64,000 bases of DNA from Vreelandella sp031769195 (lineage in GTDB: Bacteria > Pseudomonadota > Gammaproteobacteria > Pseudomonadales > Halomonadaceae). The notes below the pieces were generated by a model. That model searched no databases. It saw nothing but the letters and a program-made list of their open reading frames with translations, and was not told the origin of the DNA. Position 1 is the first letter of the stretch; each line of letters opens with the position of its first letter. Where the stretch lies: assembly GCF_031769195.1 (NCBI RefSeq), contig NZ_JAVHNP010000005.1, positions 248,001-312,000 on the forward strand. The letters are read 5' to 3'. The translations under genes and the position numbers were made by a program. This document shows positions 60,330-64,000 of this stretch, one piece after another.

Positions 60330-60956
60330 ATGCGCCTTTTATCACTACCTTCCCTACTTATCACTGGACTTGCCGTGACCACCTTGGCAGCCAGCGGCCA
60401 AGCCGTTGCTTATGGCGCTGGCGATTTCTTTACTCGCGTGGGTGTCGCCAAAGTAGCGCCCAAAAGCGACAACGGCACGTTGGCAGGCGGCGCCTTCGCC
60501 GTCGATGTACAGGATAAAACCGGCGTTGCGTTCACCTTAGGCTACCGCTTCCACGACAACGTTGGGGTCGAGCTCCTAGCGGCCCTTCCTTTCGAGCATG
60601 ACATTGCGCTAAATGGTGACAACTTAGCGTCCACCAAGCATCTCCCGCCCACGCTGACACTGCAGTATTACCCGCTGGGGGGCAGCGACTCCCAGGTGCA
60701 GCCCTACGTAGGCGCAGGCATCAATTACACCCGTTTTTCAGATGAGAGCCTCGCGATTGGAGAACTCGAATTAGATGACTCATGGGGCGCAGCCGCCCAG
60801 GTAGGCGTTGATCTACTTATTGATGACCACTGGGCGCTCAATGCCGCCGCCTGGTATTTAGATATTGATAGCGATGCCACCATTAATGGCGCAGCGGCTG
60901 GCACCGTCGCTATCGACCCACTAGTGGTCATGGCAGGCTTAAGCTACCGCTTCTAA
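60330..60956 (+). CDS. ompW: OmpW family outer membrane protein
   Basis: Eight-stranded outer membrane barrel for small hydrophobic compounds. The 208-residue product has a signal peptide (LLSLPSLLITGLAVTTLAAS, cleavage likely after AVA near residue 26), then FFTRVGVAKVAP, LGYRFHDNVGVELLAALPF, PPTLTLQYYPLG, QPYVGAGINYTRF, and a C-terminal GLSYRF with the terminal aromatic residue. AGGAG precedes the ATG at 60330. Confidence 0.92.
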   Translation: MRLLSLPSLLITGLAVTTLAASGQAVAYGAGDFFTRVGVAKVAPKSDNGTLAGGAFAVDVQDKTGVAFTLGYRFHDNVGVELLAALPFEHDIALNGDNLASTKHLPPTLTLQYYPLGGSDSQVQPYVGAGINYTRFSDESLAIGELELDDSWGAAAQVGVDLLIDDHWALNAAAWYLDIDSDATINGAAAGTVAIDPLVVMAGLSYRF

Positions 60957-60977
60957 CCCGCATTGTGCGAACACATA

Positions 60978-61011
60978 AACAATGCCCAGAGCTCGTGCTC
61001 TGGGCATTGTT
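60978..61011. terminator. Bidirectional hairpin between ompW and the YqcC-like gene
   Basis: Perfect 15-bp stem AACAATGCCCAGAGC/GCTCTGGGCATTGTT with a TCGT loop, between convergent genes. Confidence 0.85.
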
Positions 61012-61035
61012 GTAGGATCCCACCTCAGCGTCTGA

Positions 61036-61368
61036 TTAGCTCTCGGTTACCAGCTGGTCGACACGCTCCACTGCTCGTACCACTAGCAACTGATCGCTTG
61101 CTCTCACTTTCTCCTGCATCAAATACGCCGCCATGGCAGGGGCAACATCACATTTAGCCGGCAGCGCTGCGTTTGCATCAATGAGCGCATTCAGACGGGC
61201 GACAAAAACATAACGCACCCACTGGGGCAACGACATGGTGTCGATACAAAAAGGCTGCTGACTGGCAAAGGCAGCCGCGTCCGGGGTGGGCGTACGCCAC
61301 AGATCGGCGGCCTTCATGGCGGCTTCAAGCTCAAGAAGCGCGGTTTGAAGCTGTTGATGGACGCTCAT
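61036..61368 (-). CDS. YqcC family (DUF446) protein
   Basis: 110-residue soluble helical protein with the DUF446 pattern LELEAAMKAADLWRTPTP, QPFCIDTMSLPQWVRYVFVARL and a C-terminal VVRAVERVDQLVTES. Function unknown. AAGG precedes the ATG at 61368; a GTG two codons earlier is possible. Confidence 0.87.
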   Translation of the reverse strand: MSVHQQLQTALLELEAAMKAADLWRTPTPDAAAFASQQPFCIDTMSLPQWVRYVFVARLNALIDANAALPAKCDVAPAMAAYLMQEKVRASDQLLVVRAVERVDQLVTES

Positions 61369-61402
61369 AAACACCTTATTGATTGATCATAGTAAGCACT
61401 CA

Positions 61403-61495
61403 TTATCCCAACTCTGTGGGTAAGTTGCCACTCACAGGCACGCTCAGCAGAGTTATTCACCGATTCACAGAAAACCTGCAAGAGGCTGTGGATAA
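61403..61495. promoter_or_regulatory. Cluster of DnaA-box-like sequences
   Basis: Within 93 bp are TGTGGATAA (61487-61495, a perfect reverse TTATCCACA box), TGTGGGTAA (61415-61423, one mismatch), TTATTCACC (61453-61461, two mismatches, one against TTWTNCACA) and a weak TTATCCCAA (61403-61411). AT-rich sequence follows at 61550-61575. The spacer lies between divergent YqcC-like and DUF3549 genes and has no origin-type neighbours such as dnaA or mnmG. Confidence 0.45.
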
Positions 61496-61653
61496 ACTAT
61501 GGAAAGGTGTCGCCACCGCTAGTCTCACGTGGCTTACACAAAGTTGCTCATTTTTTAACCACTTAGATAATAAAGCATGGATTAATCAGCGGTTGCGGCT
61601 GACAGTGGCAGAGCAGCAAGGTAGAGTGCAGGCTTGAAATGCGGAAGGAAGTC

Positions 61654-62706
61654 ATGCAGCCAATTAACACCCTTGATGAGTTTTTTACACGCAGCGGCGC
61701 TGAAGTGTCGCTGTACCATATGGGGCGCAGAGTCACTGCCTGCCCTAGGGAAACGTTGCGCGCGTTTGAAAACGCCGAACAGGCCTGGCCAGAGCCATGG
61801 CAGGGCCAAGCACGTTTAGCTATCGTTTTCCGCCTAGGAGCGATGCAAGAGCCTGCTATTTGGTTTTTAGCACTGCCGCTGGATGAGCAGGGCATGCTAT
61901 CGCCCGCGCAGCGCGACGGGTTTATCAACCGCTTGCTGGAAACCCTGGGGCGCAATGCCGCTCTATCCGAACCGAATACGCTCGACGCTGCAGAAACAGC
62001 AGACGTGGACCATTTAATGAAGGATAATCCGCTGGCCTTTACGCCTGACATTACCTTTCAGGCCATGCTTAATGCGCGAGCCACCTATGCCAGCGGCCTG
62101 CCCGCCAGCCAGCACCTAGAACCTGTAGAGGCTTATTTAAGCGGCCAACAGACGATTGACTGGCAAGCGCTAGGATTGCAGGGCATTGCCGATTACGTTG
62201 TGCGTTTGGACACCCCCACCGCCGAGGCGCTGGCGCTACGCATTGCCAACCTGCCCACCAGCGTTCTTCACTCGCTCTGCTACTGTCTTGAGCACCAGGC
62301 GCTTCCCGAGCCCCTGGTGGAGGCCTTACGTGCTCAGGGCGAGCAGGCTGCCAGCAGCGGAGATCTAGAAACGCTGTGTGCCTGTGTGCGCAGCGTGGGC
62401 AGTTCGCCATCGGATATCGCAGGAGGCTGGTATACCAGCCTCCTGAGCGATAGTGCCGCCAGCGGCCCCGACCTAATGGCGGCTATTGCCGGACGCGGTT
62501 GGCCGTTACTGGAAGATGCCGAGCGATTACCGCTATTCTTGCAACGACTAGCAGAAGATGAACGCAGCCATTTTGCGGCGGTAGTGCGCGATATTGCACT
62601 GATCCCCCGGCTTCGTTTACCAGTGATGCTCACACTGCGAGACGCCCCTGAAGGCTCCGCTATTCAAGTACGTTTGTCGTCTATGCAGCCCCATCAACGC
62701 GGCTAA
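61654..62706 (+). CDS. DUF3549 family protein
   Basis: 350-residue soluble, mostly helical protein with an N-terminal INTLDEFFTRSGAEVSLYHMGRR-type motif (residues 4-26), PEPWQGQARLAIVF and a long HEAT-like Leu/Ala-rich C-terminal half. Function unknown to me. The ATG at 61654 has AAGGAAG upstream; an ATG five codons earlier lacks one. Confidence 0.82.
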   Translation: MQPINTLDEFFTRSGAEVSLYHMGRRVTACPRETLRAFENAEQAWPEPWQGQARLAIVFRLGAMQEPAIWFLALPLDEQGMLSPAQRDGFINRLLETLGRNAALSEPNTLDAAETADVDHLMKDNPLAFTPDITFQAMLNARATYASGLPASQHLEPVEAYLSGQQTIDWQALGLQGIADYVVRLDTPTAEALALRIANLPTSVLHSLCYCLEHQALPEPLVEALRAQGEQAASSGDLETLCACVRSVGSSPSDIAGGWYTSLLSDSAASGPDLMAAIAGRGWPLLEDAERLPLFLQRLAEDERSHFAAVVRDIALIPRLRLPVMLTLRDAPEGSAIQVRLSSMQPHQRG

Positions 62707-62758
62707 CGAATACCGTCATCACTATGTCTTGTTTCTCTTATATCGTCAGGAGTGCGCT

Positions 62759-63199
62759 GTGAAGGAATTACCCTATCAGGCCAAAGCTGTCATCGGCCGC
62801 CGTGAAATGGTGACGTTACCTGAATTAGGGCTTCACCTTTGCTGCAAAGCCGATACGGGCGCGCGGACATCGGCACTGCACGCCGAAGAGATTGAAACCC
62901 ATGAAGATGCCGACGGGCAGCTATGGGTGAGCTTTCTGACCCACAGCGGTGGGCCAGAGACACCTGCCCACCGCTACCGTTTGCATTTGCACGACCGACG
63001 CCGCGTCACCAGCTCAAATGGGCACAGCGAATGGCGTTATGTGATTCGCACCCCGATGCAACTGGGCGATCTGAACTTTCCGGTTGAACTAACACTGACC
63101 GACCGTAGCAATATGCGTCACGCGATGCTGCTAGGCAGGCGGGCTATGCGCCGCTTGCTGGTAGCCCCCGGCGCTGCATTTTTGCACGGCGAGCCTTAA
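62759..63199 (+). CDS. rimB: RimB-like ATP-dependent zinc protease family protein
   Basis: 146-residue protein of the retropepsin-like zinc protease family found next to rimK. Seen: VIGRREMVTLPELG, the Asp motif CKADTGARTSALHA, and MLLGRRAMRRLLVAPG. In Pseudomonas the rimABK genes work together in glutamylation of ribosomal protein S6, which supports a role with RimK. The start is a GTG at 62759 with AGGAG upstream; there is no ATG. Confidence 0.82.
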   Translation: MKELPYQAKAVIGRREMVTLPELGLHLCCKADTGARTSALHAEEIETHEDADGQLWVSFLTHSGGPETPAHRYRLHLHDRRRVTSSNGHSEWRYVIRTPMQLGDLNFPVELTLTDRSNMRHAMLLGRRAMRRLLVAPGAAFLHGEP

Positions 63200-63239
63200 A
63201 CACATTTAAACGACGACCCTTTTTGGCCCGGAGCCCTGC

Positions 63240-64000
63240 ATGCATATTGCCCTGCTTTCCCGTAACCGTAATCTCTATTCGACGCGCCGACTGGTAGAAG
63301 CCGCTGAACAGCGTGGCCATACCGCCCGCGTTGTCGATACGTTACGCTGCTACATGAGCATCGCCTCACATCACCCGTCTATTCACTACAAAGGCGCAGA
63401 GATTGAGCCGTTTGATGCGGTGATCCCACGCATTGGTGCGTCGGTTACCTTCTATGGCTGCGCGGTGCTGCGTCAGTTTGAAATGATGGGCACCTACGTG
63501 ATTAACGACTCGGTAGCCATTACCCGCTCCCGCGACAAGCTGCGCTCGCTGCAACTGCTATCAAGAAAGGGATTGGGCTTGCCTATTACTGGCTTTGCTC
63601 ATTCGCCGGACGATATTCCCGACCTGATCACTATGGTGAAAGGCGCGCCGCTGGTCATTAAATTGCTTGAAGGCACCCAGGGCATTGGCGTGGTATTGGC
63701 TGAAACCAACCAAGCCGCCGAGTCTGTGATTCAGGCCTTTATGGGTATGAAGGCCAACATCATGGTGCAGGAGTACATTAAAGAAGCCCGCGGCGCGGAT
63801 ATCCGCTGCTTCGTCATTGGCGATAAGGTCGTGGCCTCTATGAAGCGTCAGGCTGCCGATGGCGAGTTCCGCTCTAATCTCCACCGTGGTGGCACGGCCA
63901 GCGTGATCCGCATTACGCCGGAAGAGCGCTCTACGGCTATTCGTGCGGCAAAAGCCATGGGACTGCGTGTGGCAGGCGTTGATTTGCTGCGCTCTAACCA
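63240..64000 (+). CDS. rimK: Ribosomal protein S6 glutamate ligase RimK (partial)
   Basis: ATP-grasp ligase adding glutamates to the C-terminus of ribosomal protein S6. The visible 253 residues match RimK closely: MHIALLSRNRNLYSTRRL, IHYKGAEIEPFDAVIPRIGA, ATP-grasp motifs KLLEGTQGIGVVLAE and VQEYIKEARGADIRCFVIGD, and FRSNLHRGGTAS. The full protein is about 300 residues, so the C-terminus lies beyond the right edge. GGAG precedes the ATG, 40 bp after the protease gene. Confidence 0.96.
   Translation, partial: MHIALLSRNRNLYSTRRLVEAAEQRGHTARVVDTLRCYMSIASHHPSIHYKGAEIEPFDAVIPRIGASVTFYGCAVLRQFEMMGTYVINDSVAITRSRDKLRSLQLLSRKGLGLPITGFAHSPDDIPDLITMVKGAPLVIKLLEGTQGIGVVLAETNQAAESVIQAFMGMKANIMVQEYIKEARGADIRCFVIGDKVVASMKRQAADGEFRSNLHRGGTASVIRITPEERSTAIRAAKAMGLRVAGVDLLRSN

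Overview
The window looks like chromosomal DNA of a moderately GC-rich gammaproteobacterium, most likely Halomonas or a close relative. The 538-residue alpha-glucosidase at 21039-22655 carries its catalytic residues at D202, E271 and D333, the numbering I recall for the Halomonas sp. H11 enzyme. Other supporting points are the Pseudomonas-like GapA, the FruB-FruK-FruA system, a PutA without an N-terminal DNA-binding domain, and small conserved genes (YeaC, YqcC, DUF2797, DUF3549). This assignment is inference. I saw no rRNA, tRNA, transposase, prophage gene or CRISPR array; the window reads as core plus niche-metabolism DNA.

Layout. 1-7.8 kb: the potassium module, with kdpFABCD on the minus strand (kdpD cut by the left edge) divergent from trkA. 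7.85-9.86 kb: a DUF3455 exported protein, an ECF sigma factor and its RskA-type anti-sigma factor. 9.97-25.06 kb: an alpha-glucoside (maltose/trehalose-type) uptake and hydrolysis region with MalT, a LamB/ScrY-like porin, a complete ABC importer, two GH13 alpha-glucosidases, two MalK-like ATPases and a LacI-family regulator. 25.06-37.07 kb: central sugar metabolism, with gap divergent from pyk-mgsA, fruR divergent from fruBKA, and pgi; HexR-like and Cra/FruR-like operators can be seen upstream of these genes.

37.1-39.7 kb: a gamma-glutamylcyclotransferase-like protein, an isochorismatase-fold protein without the usual nucleophilic cysteine, and a PA0069-type radical SAM gene behind a LexA-like box, followed by a small winged-helix gene. 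39.6-46.9 kb: a caa3-type oxidase (subunit II fused to cytochrome c, subunits I and III fused), an unknown 114-aa membrane protein, a Cu-type P1B ATPase, a DUF2231 protein and a CopD-like protein. 47-53.9 kb: housekeeping and poorly known genes (DUF2797, YeaC, GlpG, a metallophosphatase, NadK, an EamA transporter, a Pmp3-like protein, a CBS protein). 53.96-60.1 kb: proline catabolism (PruR-like regulator, PutA, PutP). 60.3-64 kb: OmpW, YqcC, DUF3549, RimB-like protease and rimK (cut by the right edge).

How it fits together: alpha-glucosides pass the porin and ABC importer and are hydrolysed to glucose; glucose and fructose feed Pgi, GapA and Pyk, with MgsA as an overflow branch. The Kdp/Trk genes and proline uptake fit a halophile's ion and compatible-solute needs. 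I found no clearly new multi-gene system. The least explained signals are two intergenic minus-strand elements sharing a 12-nt sequence before a terminator (49066-49109 and 53339-53381), the palindrome-rich control region at 17358-17853, and a cluster of DnaA-box-like sequences at 61403-61495.
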